Notes: generated by a model from the sequence alone, not told the origin. DNA of 64,000 nucleotides from Polytrichum commune (GCA_950295325.1 OX485808.1:13270501-13334500); one strand, 5' to 3'; positions 45,405 to 58,624 are shown, numbered from the stretch's first letter. Numbers and translations are program-made.

Positions 45405-47200
45405 TGTGAGCCAATTTTTTGGGCAATTAGTTTAACCATAGGCTTATAGTCGAGTCTCGGATGAAGTCCATCCGAGAGGATGAACATAGATGAACAATTA
45501 GCTAGGGTAGTTATAACTATAGGCACAACCTTAGGAGGCCCTAGACGGTTGATAACTATCGTCTCCCCCGCCGAGCTAAGAGGGCTGGCGAGGGGTGGAG
45601 AAGACAGACATTGCTTGATTATAGTTGAGCGCATTGTAAAACCATAGGCTTGTCTCCCTCAGCACCGCGAGCGGGCGAGGAAATAGTTTAACCATTTTCT
45701 ATTTTGAATTAAGTGAACACCGCAGTGATTGCGAATGAATTCATTATATGAAAGAATATTGTTATGTGAAGATGAGAGTTACCGAAGAACTAGAGTTTAG
45801 TGGAACCATTTTTTGTGTTGAATGAGCAATGTGAATTTTGGAATTGATGACCATTGTTGAAGCCGCAATTGAGTGAGAGTTGCGAGCGAGATTGTGTAAT
45901 GTGAGCGAGTAAGAGCATGAATCAAAAGTGTGATTGAGAAACATAATGTGAGGTAGAATTGCTAAGAAGAGTGTGTGAAACTATCGTCGATTGTTGAGAT
46001 TGCAATTGGCTAAATTCGATAGTGAGAATGAGATTGATTGAGTGTAAATTGCAGAAACCAATGAGAGGGTGAAAAGAGAATTGAATGAGTAAGAAATTGA
46101 GTTCGAGTAATTCGATGACGCCGAAATTAAGATAACTATTATCCGCAAGAGTGGAAATCAAGTGAAGAGTAAAACAAGGTTGTGAGAAATCCCTGATACT
46201 ATGAGCAAAATGTAGTAAGAGCGAGAGAAAACTATATTCGTTACAGAGGAAGAGATAGTAAGGAATTGAATTACATGAGGGCCAACAAAGTTAATATCAT
46301 TTGATGAGTGAGAAGAAGTGTAGAACTATGAGTGCGGAGGCTAGAAGATTATAGTTGAACTATTGTCAGCCTGTGTAATTAAGAAGAGAGGTTGAGAGAA
46401 TGTGGTCGAGGGTAAGAGATGTGAGCAATGTTGGTTGAGATTGGAAGTCGACCTGTGTGAAAGAAGTAGGGATGATCCAATAGAGAGTGAGAGAGAGTTG
46501 AACTTTTGTCTGAGGAAACAGAGAACATTGTTGAGTGACCTTTCGACTACCTGTGAGAGGGAGAAGTCGGATAAGCCGAGTGTTAACCTGAGTGAAGTGT
46601 AACTATGGGCTATAGTGTTACCTACAATAGGCTGAGAGGAAGCCGAGCGGCCAAATGCCAGCCGATGTATGAAATGATTGTTTATTGTTGAAACATGTGA
46701 GAGGTTATACCGAGAGAAAGTACATAGTTCAGTCAAATGAGATTATAGTGAAATCTAAAACTTTAGGCTGATAGGTTTATAATTGGGAAGAGTAAATTTA
46801 ATAAGAGAATCTCAATCAACTGAAGTGATGAGAAATCACTTCTGATCAGTTGATTAGAGGAGGAATTGAGGAATGTAAGAGGGATTAAATGAACTTAAGA
46901 TATAATGAACTTTGGATTATAAAGGAAATCTAGGCATAAGTTATCCTAGTCTTAAGTGGAGTTGTAAATTGATACTTAATCAAGAAATTTTATCTTTGAG
47001 TATGAAATGCGAATTAACACGATCAACTATTGTCTTGTGTCTTACCCTGGTTGTTGTTGTTGCAGGTTGTGCAAGGCGACCAAGATTATAGCTTGACCGT
47101 TAAGCTTTGTTAGTTGCATAAGTTGTGAGTAATGATTAAATCTGAAGTTAAGAAATAAATAATTTGTCTTGTATTGGAATTAACATTGACCAATTAATGA
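45405..47200 (+). repeat. Probable solo LTR related to the gypsy LTR (right end unresolved)
   Basis: The start TGTGAGCCAATTTTTTGGGC aligns with the gypsy LTR start at 9377 (minus), TGTGAGACCAATTTTTGGC. Within it, ACCATAGGCTTATAG, AACTATAGGC and AACTATGGGCTATAG recur, recalling the repeated GGCTATTGCC motif of the gypsy LTR. A TATA-like GGATTATAAAGG lies near 46914. No pol domain is nearby. I could not find a target duplication, so the right end (about 47200) is a guess. Confidence 0.5.
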
Positions 47201-48109
47201 ATGTATTGTTGTGAACTGAAAATGCATTGGCCAATGGTTACCAACGACAATTGTGATACTCAAAGACTATTGTTCTCTTTTGACTATTGTTACACAAAAT
47301 CTCATGGGGAGATGAAAACTACAACAAACTGACACACATACCCTACTGAAGGAGAAATATTGAGAGGAAAACCAAGAGGGAAAATGAGAACAAAAGACAT
47401 ACCAGTCATGATTTAGAGTGTTGAATACTTCAACAACTACATAGAATGTGTCATGTTAGTGTGGATTACCATTTGGAATTACACATTGCTATAGCTTTTT
47501 ACCGAGAATATCATTTCTTCGTCAAGTAGGTTATTTTCTAGTCCTTGGTGTGCATGCTAAACCAAATAGTCACGTTAGTGTGAGTGGAAAATTAATATGA
47601 AAATAATGATTGTAGGGTTACTCTAATACTCTAGTCATAGTGAAAATTACGTGGGCCCATAATTCTCATATCTTCCCCTAAGTCTTCCTTGAGACTTCCA
47701 ACAAAAACTTACATTAAATGAAGGAGTCACCTTACATCAAAAGTAACATAAAAAATTAGTCAACAATGTCAATTTTTTAGAAAAATAATCAATGTGGCCC
47801 GCACTGATTAAAAAATAGAGATTTATCATCATGAAAAATGACGTGGCGCAAACTACTTCACACTATGAGCATTGATGTGGGTTCTAGAGAAGATTGTGGC
47901 TCACACTTATAGAAGTATTTACTGTTGTTATTCATGTTAATTGGGTACAATGATATTCTCGCCAAGAAGCTATAGCAATGCATAACTCCAAATGGCAACT
48001 GTCACTAATAAAACAAATTAGTGGCGTTCCATAACTTCCTAGAATATCATCTTTTTGTCACTTTTCACATGTCTAGCCACAACTGCATAAGATAGACATG
48101 TCTAAATCA

Positions 48110-48890
48110 AACATATCAATAATTTAGACACCTATATTTGAGTGGTGTGTGGTTACTTGTGGATTTAAGAATTGGCACCAAAAATATATGTGTTTGAAGG
48201 AGATTGGATTACAGTAATCTCCCGCTTAAGTATGCACTTTGAACATGAGTCGTTGGTGCGCACTTAGTTGGTAAGTGCGTACTTTACTTATATTGCTTTC
48301 TAGACCCTTTGATTCGATGAATCGCAACGGGAAACATATGAAACCTGAGGCAACCCGCTTGACCGAAGCCCGATGATGTGAAATCATTACAAAGTTGAGC
48401 AAACCGAACGTGCCAAGCAAGCAGGCACTGGGGCAGGAGTATGAAGTCACTAAAGGCACCACCTGGAAAGTCTAGGACAATCAGGAGAACATACTACAAC
48501 GAAATCCAACTTATCAAAACATTTGTTGAATATGAAAGTGCTACCGACTTCAAAGGTTTTGAAGTTCTACACAACAATGTCCTCGACATTGACAACCAAT
48601 TCCTTTGCTCTAATGTTCAAATGGAAATTGAACAAATGTATGATGAATTGGGACAATCAGTTGAGACATTTCAGTGAAACATTAACAAATTGGCATTGAA
48701 TTTCAACTGTAAAAAATTCATGCATTCGTGGCAAATGACTATGCATGACATGTTCAAACAATAAAGTATGAACCCTACTTTTTGTATAAAAAATTGCGCA
48801 CTTAACCAAGATGCGTACTTAAGCAGGAGAACACTATGCATGCTCAAAAATTGTTAACCATTTTAAGTTCAATAGTCAACTTACTCCTTT
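48110..48890 (-). repeat. Dispersed repeat family X, copy split by a pogo element
   Basis: 48110-48211 and 48837-48890 are the two halves of one reverse-strand X copy. Joining them restores the order seen at 14615-14735 (GAGATTGGAT, then GCATGCTCAA, then TCAATAGTCAAC). Confidence 0.7.
48212..48836 (+). mobile_element. Pogo-like non-autonomous element inside a family X repeat (625 bp)
   Basis: The ends are inverted: CAGTAATCTCCCGCTTAAGT on the left and, from the right, TAGTGTTCTCCTGCTTAAGT. TA precedes the left end; the right flank is TG, read as a mutated TA. Subterminal GTGCGCACTTA motifs repeat at both sides. The interior frame (48441-48677) has no catalytic domain, but the sequence after it, QMTMHDMF, recalls the C-terminal DIRSFF-type ending of pogo transposases. 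Its terminal sequence is a different family from the elements at 11819 and 41032. Confidence 0.7.
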
Positions 48891-50964
48891 GGTGAGATGA
48901 ATTTACAAAAGTGCAAACTCAATTTCATGATTTTACAAACCAACTTAGCAATAGGTTGTATCAATTTCATTGGAATCATGAACCAAGTTTATTGTATAGA
49001 CCACCAATTTAACTTGAACTTTCAACCAACTTCTCTACATGTTGTGAACAATTTCATGATTCGATACCCATATCCACAACTTCACAAAATCAATTTAAGG
49101 AATTGTATGACTTTATTTCACAAAGAACGGTACATCATGTACAAGATTCTCTTACTCACTCCCCACGACTAGCTCTACCAAAATTTTGATTGACCTCTCT
49201 TATCCAACTGCAAAACTAGAAACCACACTCCAAACACATTATGTGCTCTGCTCATGCGACCAACACTCTTCCCACAATCATATCCACAATCACACTACAC
49301 TCTCAAATACACGAAATTGCGCACTCCAACTACATTGGGTTTGTGTTGCTCGCTCCGATGCACCAAAGACCAAAGAAGAGTCAGCATTGCTTCTTTTTGG
49401 CTTTGTAATGAAGGACCAAAGGAAAATCAACATCAAGGCTATAGACTTCCATATAACCACAACACAAAGAGGAATCAATGAACAACAAGAAGGCAAAGAA
49501 CGCAAATCGAGGAGGCGAGAAGTTGAGAACCACATAGTGCAAAAAGATTCATGAAGTTGGTTTGGAAGTTTCATGAAGTTGCTATAAGTAAAAGTCCACT
49601 ATCATGAAATTGAGTTGTGCCACATGTCAAGTCAATTTAGGAGAATCATGAACCAATTTAGAAGGTTCCTAAAACTGGTAGAACACTATGATAACATTGG
49701 TTGGAAGGTTCATGAACTAGCTTGGAACCTTCATGAAATTGAATTTGGACTTATGTGAAGTCATCTTACCAAAAGAGTAATTTGAGGGACATGCATGACC
49801 ACTAAACAAACCTGGAAATCTTCACTTTAATAATGAACGAGATATTGAAACGAGCTTGAATAACGACGAGGCTAATGACTATGGGCATGATTTGGATTTG
49901 CTAATCATCTTGCAAAAATTGTGTGTTTCATATCCTACAAGGGGTGTCTGCAAAGAGGATACTGTCTATCTAAGACACGTCTACCATACAAACTAAATTC
50001 CTTTCAAAGAAAAAGTTAAAGTTCTATTTGGTCAAAGGTTATGGGATAATGGTAATTGAAACCCTTATAGAGGAGTTGAAGATGCCCCCTTTATATGTTG
50101 TGCATTTAAATGGGTGGAAGAGTTGTAAAGGAGAGACCATATGTTTTGAATGACTAGGAGAGCGTGTGAACAACTATTTTGTTAATTTTTACCTTTTAAT
50201 TAATGGCATGAGGTTAGATGTGGATGGTGTATGGCAATAATTAGAGTTGACAATGAACACCAAGAAGACATCTGTTATGATGAAATTGGACTATGAGTTC
50301 AGAATAAATACACTATTATGCGTTTATCACAAAGTTTTCATGCATCCAGATCCTTTTTGGACATCTCCGCTCATAGAGGTGCAAATGAGCCTCTACAACA
50401 TGCTTATTAGGCCTTTTAAGTCAAGGTCGCATGATACGTCTCACTCGTAGCCTCCTATATATATTGTTTGTATCGAAAATGTCACAATCCACAACTTATG
50501 TATTAAAATCCCTCTTTTAGTTCATCAAGTATGGTTAGTTGAAGGTTGGATATTTATGACATAGTTGGTGGGCAATACTTATTTTGGATATAAATGTATG
50601 GGCTTTGAAGATGGGAAAACAATGCAATATTGCCTTGAAATATCTAAACAATTGATGATATTGGTCCATTTGTAGCTCTATGCATGGAGGTGACATTGGT
50701 CAAAATTGTAAGAATAAGGGTCAAGGTGTTTACGTGTACTCATATTGAAGATAAGCATAAAAATTTCAAATCTCAATCTCCCAAAAACTTTGGTAGAGAA
50801 GAATTAGAAGATATAGAAAATGTTGAAAGAGTAACACACCTTAGATACAACCAAATCATGGGTACAAGTTCCATATTTACTCCAAACCATCCCCACATGT
50901 TGCAAATACATACAAATGTAGGTGTCCGATGGAGAAGAGTGACCACATAAGACCTGCATACTTA
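48891..50964. other. Non-coding AT-rich stretch
   Basis: Near 49550-49750 short blocks around TTCATGAA recur (TCATGAAGTTG, TCATGAACTAGC), but I recognise no element. A short plus-strand frame at 49186-49554 has no domain. Confidence 0.5.
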
Positions 50965-51880
50965 GGGCCACTTCACACACGAATGACCAGTCTAAAGGCC
51001 CGTGACCATTGCATTCTAAGATTTATCATTGGTCGAAAAGGCTGAGACCATCCAAGTTCACTTCACACTAGAAGGTGAACGCCTAAGGGCCCAAAGAAAT
51101 TGTCATGAATGAAAAGTCAACATGGATTCCAACATGGCACACTATCAATAAAGTTTCATAGTTTGTTGAAATTTGCGTCAAACCCACCCCCAAGAGGTAG
51201 GCTTGACGCAAATTCCAACATACCGCATCAATTTCTACACAAATCGGCTTTCCCAATTCTCATGGTACAACCTTTGGATGAGAGTCAAGGGCCCTCGTAA
51301 CTAGAGTAAATGCACTCGTAACCGATCGCTTAGAGATTTTGCGTCAAGTCTAGAGAAGTATAAGGCGGTGCAAAGTTTTCCCATGTAGGAAGATACAAAT
51401 GAGGAGGACTACAATTTATTTGTTGGTAATTTTATTCTTTAAATTGAAATTACTGTGGATTGTTGAAGCCAAAAGTTGGCCCAAACATATTACCAATGTT
51501 TAGAGTCTACCATAACTACTCACTCCTCCTCACTCTAGCACTCAAAACCATGACTCGTGTCATAACACTATTGATTCCAACATATTGAAATTAAATCCCA
51601 ACCTTATTAAAATTGTGTCCCACCATGATTGAAAATATGATATTATGTAGATTGATGATGGGGTCCTGATCGGGAATACATAACATTATTAAGCAGTGTA
51701 CTTTCGTTCATGTGGCCTTGAGAATATAATCATGGGATGCCACAACTACCTGCATTAACTACATTATTCCACGGTTATATTCTCAGGGCCCACATGAACA
51801 AACATACACTACTTAATAATGTTATGTAGGCACATCTAGTATACATAATCACGGACCTTGGCTCATGTGTGAAGTGGCCC
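50965..51880. mobile_element. Harbinger-type MITE family 1, copy 3 (916 bp, with a nested element)
   Basis: It has the same terminal repeats as 13439-13937 (GGGCCACTTCACACACGA, and CTCATGTGTGAAGTGGCCC at the right), with TTA at 50962-50964 and 51881-51883. The first ~150 bp align with copy 1. The interior is longer and partly unrelated. Confidence 0.85.
51677..51828. mobile_element. Foldback MITE with ~53-bp arms, nested in MITE family 1
   Basis: Left arm 51677-51729 and right arm 51775-51828 are near-perfect inverted repeats (outer part TACATAACATTATTAAG). A related, more decayed copy lies at 62265-62450. Confidence 0.8.
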
Positions 51881-51994
51881 TTACTTCATAATGGTGTTGA
51901 ACTACCACTATCTCTTGAAACCAATCAATGAGTGTAGCGGAAGGCTTGGAGTACCACATCCCTGTGTAAAATAAGAACTACTACATAGGTAAAG

Positions 51995-52240
51995 TCAGTG
52001 TCCGGGGTGTTTTTTGGGGCATAATCGGTCAAAATCTTAGTGTTTCAAAGTCCAACCGGTCACTTGGTTATGATCTTTCAGTTTTTGTTTATTGATCTGA
52101 GATATGTTCTTTAGAATCCCCTAAAATGATGGGTAATACCCCTAAGTCTTGAACTTTCAACTGCTTATTTCTCAAGCTCAACCGGTTCATCATCTATAAC
52201 TAGTGGTTGGTTCTCCCCGTTCATTGATTGGTTAACCTTG
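51995..52240 (+). repeat. Dispersed repeat family Y, copy 2
   Basis: See 27100-27345. Confidence 0.65.
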
Positions 52241-52492
52241 TCGGTGGTAGGAAGAAGACCACACAAAAATCCATGTCCATAAGTTACTCATGACTTACAC
52301 AAGGGTGAGGTTCGATTAAAACTTATCATCCCAACAAGGTCCTTGAAATCGGAGAGAGAGAGAGAGGGAATTATCATATATGAGTGTACCTCTCATTCAT
52401 CCAGCATAAAAGCCTTGAAACAATATGCAACCCGGAGCTTGTTTTCCTTAGTTGAGTTGACACCAGAATTAGCTTTCAAAGACCCTGGACTA

Positions 52493-55318
52493 GGGCCACT
52501 TCACACACGAGACTGAGAGCTTGTGACTATTACACTTCAAGCACTCTTGTTGGTGGAAAAAGCGGAGCCGGTCCAAGTTTGCTTCACACTACGCTTGAGG
52601 GACCGATGGAGTATGTGAATGCAAGATGGATGTAAAGTCTACATGGATTCCTATGTGGCATCAAATGGATCAGGTGTCATGGTCACTTGGATTATTTTCA
52701 AAAACCACCTCTTGGAGGTAGGCCTAACACAAAACCGGGAGACCATGGCACTCCGAACACTCACAATCATTGGTTTATTCTATTTTATTATGTGTGAGGA
52801 CCCGCATGAATAGAAACTCGTTGAAGTAGCATTTGGTTGAGGGCTTGGTCACATATGACTTCTGATGGACGCCGTGAGTCGTTCCTTTGCAAATTAGCTA
52901 AGAAGACTCATGATGCACATCATGTAAATTTATATTCGCTTGAGAACTACCATGCCTCATTAATATGTTCGGTCTCGAATTAATAATCCCTCTCTTCTCC
53001 TTATGATATGAATATAATTATTGGAGTGAACACAATCTCATTATCTTAGTTCTTACTCTCAATGCAAGGCATCATTGATAATAAAAACCATTAGATTTAA
53101 AGAGAGCTTCAAGAGGTGTAACAATATTCTCGATAATAATATAGTTTTCAATAAGTTATATGAATCCTTAAGGTTCGTAGTTCATAAACATCAATCACAC
53201 AAATGATAGTAATCTTATAATGATGAAGAAGATCTAATATTCTTGAGTCTTCCTTTTTAAGCTCAAGTGTTACTACTTATAATATTGTAACTTGACATGT
53301 ATGCATATAGTAGTTTATAATTTCATGAACACATCATTGATTGTTTTGCATGTCACGTTTAACTTCAAAGTGTTTTAATAACAAGAACAATTATAACTCT
53401 CTTGAGGTTTATTCAAGAGAAAGAACTCTTCGATTGTTAATGACATCCAACAACTCACAAAGTATCTTAAAAGAAGAAGCACTTTTACTACAAAGTGTTT
53501 CTTGATGATGAGAAGATTAGAACCTCATTCTTACATTACTCTCTTGAGTGTTTGTTTAAGAGAGACAACTCTTTCAACTTATAATGACATCCAACAACTC
53601 ACAAAGTAGAAAGAAGTTCCAATTGGATATCAATTGTTATAAGTAGTTTATCAATATTACTTCATTCATATCAAACCTTGATGTGAATTAATGTCTTCAT
53701 CATTCTTGTTAATCATAAAATAAGTTCGATACTCAAACATATGTTATATAATACAATATGCATAATACTTGTAAGTCAATTATGTAGTTTATAATAATAA
53801 GTTCCTCCTCTTTTGAAGAAGTTTGTAATCATTAAGAAGTTTCGCTTTAATCATCCATAACATGCATATAATTCTTCAAACATTCAATCACATGTATATT
53901 TATAATTTCTTTTTGAGGAGTTCAATGATAAGTTCCACTTTTGAGAGCTAATTATAATTCCGACGTTCAAGTTAAATTGACGTTACTACTCATAACAACT
54001 CCTCTCAAAGTTCCATTGATACTCCAACTATTCTTGAGCGCTTTGTTCTCAACCTCACACTAATACTTTGAGTTCTTTCTCAAAACACCTACTCTCCTCT
54101 CGTTTATCAATCACTTAAATCACAAGTTCCAATTGACAACTCGTAGTTCAATTTGAGAAAGAGAGAGAAATATCACTCATGTTTGTAGAAAAGATAATTC
54201 TATTGCAATAATGCTCCGAGAGGAGAAGTACAAAGGAAACTCAAGTGTTTTTGACACTCAAATTTAAGATAACTTCGTCGTAATGAAAATGAGGTATAGT
54301 CTCCTAAAAGTGCTTCCCTTATATAGTCTTCTCTTCCTAATCCAAAATCTATATTAAGAGTGGTTGTGATCTCCACTTTCCTAAATAACTATCTATCTTC
54401 AATATATGTAGATGATATCTATCCTAAACGGTTATAACCGTTTCACTACTCTAATGTTCTTAATACCAAGATTTCACTATATTTCTCCTTGAGAGTTAAT
54501 CAAATCTTTGTGCTTGATTGATTCTATTATGATAATTGGTATTTAGAACATACTCGTAGAATGTACTCTAGTCCTATATTCTCCTTAATGTCTCCATAAT
54601 GTCTTTGTAACTTAATAACCCAATAATTCTTATCATAATCATGCTTCCTCAAAATCCTACATTCTATCTATGTAATAACTTCATAATGCCTTCCACAATA
54701 GTCCTTAGACCAAATCTTATCATTCCTATTATCTCGTAGAACTTCTTAATGTCTTTCAAAATGGTCCTTAACCCAATCTTAACATTTCTAATTACCTCGT
54801 ATAACTCCCTAATACTAATCCTTCACCAAAATCCTAATGTCTCCTTCATTACCTACTGGTGGTCCTAAATCCGCGAGTAAAGGGGCCTAAGGCCGCGCGT
54901 AAGGTCTCGTGTTCCCGTGTCAGAGACCTAATCTCGTGGCCAGGGGGGTCCAGGTCTCGGTGTCGGGTTCTCCAGTGTTCCAGGTCTCGGTGCCGGGGTT
55001 CGGGGTCCTCGCCTTCCTCGGCAGGCTTCAGTTCTCTTGCAGCTGCCCTCCTTAGCTTACAGCTGAGATTGCTTCCTTCTTTGTATCAATTCATCAAAGC
55101 TTTTTCTGGAAATTGCTTCTCCCTTGTGCCAACTGATCTATGACTCTTTCTCGAATCAATTGTTTCCTTTAGTAATGTTGTCGTTCAACAACTTCACACT
55201 ACACTTGAGGATCCACACTACATGACTTTGGGGGTGTCTTGGGATGGCCTTTGGGCACTTTTTTTTAAGCTCTCAAAATTTCATGGTCACAGCTCTTGGC
55301 TCGTGTGTGAAGTGGTCC
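52493..55318. mobile_element. Harbinger-type MITE family 1, copy 2, split by an LTR insertion
   Basis: 52493-52862 and 55191-55318 together align with the whole 499-bp copy 1. Terminal repeats are GGGCCACTTCACACACGAG and, on the right, CTCGTGTGTGAAGTGGTCC. Flanks are CTA (left) and TTA (55319-55321), so one target base has changed. Confidence 0.88.
52863..55190 (+). mobile_element. 2,328-bp solo LTR
   Basis: It starts TGATGGACGC and ends TTCAACA (TG...CA), with an exact 5-bp duplication ACTTC at 52858-52862 and 55191-55195. The empty site is preserved as a single ACTTC in MITE copy 1 (13804-13808). No coding domain lies inside, so it is one LTR left after recombination, or a coding-free LTR-like element. 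A TTATATAG box lies near 54330. The last ~330 bp are GC-rich. A ~143-bp segment is tandemly duplicated around 53395-53610 (GACATCCAACAACTCACAAA twice). Confidence 0.85.
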
Positions 55319-55569
55319 TTAGTGTACTCGATGTCATTTGAGATGAATGGACAACAAACCTATAAGAGGCCGAGTGTTTTTTTTGTTGGATGGATGAGAG
55401 GTATGGTCGTATGCAATAGTTCCCTCTCTCCATTGAAATCTGTCTAGATAGGTCAACTAGAAAATCAAGTCTCCCTTTGAGTCTATCTTAATGTAAGGTA
55501 GATGGGTCTTGAATGGTTTTTGTTTTTGCATCCATCCTAATTCTCCTAGGATATGAAACACGCAAATAG

Positions 55570-55830
55570 GTCGAGGCCGTAGCTACTTTCCTCATAACCT
55601 TTGGAGCTCATAGGAGTGAGTATCTTCTTCATTATCAAAGTGAAGATTCTCGTGCTCGTTAATGGCCATACAGGTTCCCCCAAATTATGTTGAGTATTGA
55701 GTTTAGAGTGATTATAATATATTGAGCATGTAGTCCAATTTCTTTGTAACACATGTCTCCTTGGCCCCTGTTCTCGGAGCCACACTTAGTCACATACCTC
55801 TCAAATATAGTGTCCGATTAAGATAAGTGA
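55570..55830 (+). repeat. Dispersed repeat family X, copy
   Basis: It shares with 23055-23290 the blocks ACTTTCCTC, GTGAAGATTCTCGTGCTCG, AATTATGTTGAGTATTGAG and CACATACC.CTCAAATA. Confidence 0.75.
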
Positions 55831-58624
55831 CCGAGTTAGCCACATCTGCATAGATGTGTGTTATTTGAAACTTCTCTTTTTGCACCCACTTCTTGTATGG
55901 CCCTTCTTGTAGGATATGTACTAGATACCACTATATGCGAGAAGCCATGCTACAAGTTTTAGCAGGGTGGCACATTTAATATATCAAGCATAACACTCAC
56001 CATGTCATGAGGGTTGCTTGATATAGTCTATATACGTCATGTGCATGTCCAATGAAGATGCAACACATCAATGAGATTTAAGATGGTGAGCATTATGGAA
56101 TTCTTGGTAATATGACATTTTGGTTTCCATGTTGTAGTATTGAGGTTTTCCAAGAGAATGGCCTATTTCAATATAGAATGTCATTTTATATGCATAATGA
56201 ATATACATAAGTATGAAAGATGCATATGAACTGAAGGAATACGCTCACAAAGTTCCCCAATGCTCACAACATTTCCCCCAATGTTTTTCAATGAAACGAA
56301 ATTGATCTCAAAGTCAACGAGCCGATGCTTACAATGTTCCCCAAGGTTTCCATGGATGTTCCAAAGCACTAATCACATATGAACCTTGGAATACACATGG
56401 ATCCCACCACTCATGCACATTAGTTACCTCTATTATATGACAAATTAGGCCTAAAAATGTCATATTACAAGCATTGTAGTCACAATATCATGGAGGTAAA
56501 CTTACAATAAAAAGTTGATTGATAGAAAATGCATCACATAATTGAGGTGTTGTGTAACTGAGTGTCATATGGAAGGTAGGGGATAGTCAAACGAATTCAA
56601 GAGGACAAAATATAGTTTAATTGAGAATATGGTGAAACACCAACTTGAAGGCCTTACACCTAAGAAGTTATTAGGTGTGGGAAAAAACTTACATGACCTA
56701 AGAAAATGAAAATTTTCGAAGTTAGGAACCAACCTTGAGACCAAATTCCTTGGAGTTATGCACATGTCAAGGCCGTTATTCTTCTACCTTGGCTTATCAA
56801 AGTCCGTTTCAAAACTGGCGTTTTTGAACATGTGTGGCCTCCCCTTCAATCTAAGTGTAGAATTGGTAAAGATATCACTAAGGAACCTACACATATAATG
56901 GACATATTTGGTTAGTGTTACTTTCATAGGCTTTCCAAGCACAAATTAAGATCACATGTGACGATATGAACATTGTTTTGTTAGTGAGTTATTATTTAGT
57001 CAACCTAATAACTGTTTTGTTTGTAGATTTTAATAAATGGTGGACAAATTATCCATCGTAATGATAAGAGATACCAATTTTGAGACAATGAATCATATGC
57101 ACATTTTAAAATTTGATTGTTTGAATTCAATTTCGATATGTTCAAATTTGTTTTCTGTGTGCAGAAATAATATGTCCAACGACTCTTCATTGTTAAACAT
57201 CACCCTTTTTGGGGATGAACCAAAATCATCAATGTTGCTATGTTCACAACATTAGCAACTCTATTACAATTCAATTGTCACAAAAAAATTGGATTATTGA
57301 ACTTATCCCCCCCCCCCCTTTTAGGGTACACAAGCAAATAAAAATTACCACTACACAATGGTTGATTGGAGGAAAAAAATGACACAGTGTGCCCAAAGGT
57401 GTCAAAACCTCTTGAAATATATTCAAAATATAACTTCCAAAGTTCTCATGATGAGAACATGTATGTAAGGAATCAAATCTCGGCCCCTTGGGGATGGCTT
57501 TGAATTCATGACAACCATGTTAAGATGTATGGCTAAAACCACCCCCATATAGATTGATGGTTGATTCATCCAAACTTAATATCTCCGGAATAATTTGAGA
57601 ATCATGGTGTTGATTCCATAGTCGAAGTTTCTTTAAAATAGAGACATCCAATATATAAGAAATTCCCAACATTTTCACCTCCGATTTATGTGGTCGGTTT
57701 GTTAGTCCTTCAAGGTTTAAAGAGTTGTAAGTTCACCATATTGCTTGAGTAAATTGTTTCTTAAAATATGACTTGGCACTATAATCAACATCAAAGACTT
57801 GGTATTGATATGTGAGGATTTTTTTTTTTTTTTTTTTTTTTTTTTCAATTTTCCGCTTCTCAACCTTAGGTACAAGTGTAACGCTCAGTTTACGACTTTG
57901 GTAGGCAAGAAACACACGATGACCTACCGAGTCATCTTCTTCTATCAATGAAGACCGTGATGCAATGCCAAGGACATTGGGACCATCACCATGCTATGAG
58001 TGGATCAAACTTTGGACTTCTGTGTCTTTTGTTTCACCTAACTACACCACTTCAACATTATGAAGACCATAATGTTGACCATAATTATTGTGGTCCGCAA
58101 TAATTATGAAGTCAATACGAAAGTTTGGTCTCAAAAAGTTGGTGTGCAACACAAAGAAACACATTTGACATGATAAGTCTACAAATTTTGATTGAAATAA
58201 GATATATTATAATTATATAAGTATGAATATCATGTCCATATCTCATGTGACGTCATTGTTGTCATTGGAGATGTTCACATCATGCCACTTGGCATGTCCA
58301 CACGTTCATCGATATATGTATCATGCCAAGTCATGTGACACATCATCCCACATGCGATTTGTTGACATGACATTATTATAGACGCTCCATTCCATTTCTA
58401 AAGGCATGATTACCCGTCATGCACCAAAGAAAATGGTGTAAGGGCTCACCCGTTAGCCACAATGAAAGCGCTTGTCACTTACCTCTATGGAATTATTTCT
58501 AGTGCTAGGAGCAATACATATGAAAGGTAGGGACTTGAGCATGAAGAGAGGTAGCGGGAGGATTAGGAAGATTAATTGGAATGTCGGTTGCGAATGTGGT
58601 GGGGAACACCAAATCGGGTTCTTG
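55831..58624. other. Non-coding AT-rich stretch
   Basis: A C-run lies at about 57308-57319 and a T-run at about 57820-57845. If the T-run is a minus-strand poly-A tail, no LINE sequence is recognisable beside it. No genes were seen. Confidence 0.5.

Noticed and set aside
57820-57845. T-run as the tail of a minus-strand LINE
   Set aside because: No LINE-like sequence or target duplication was found beside it. Treated as a homopolymer.
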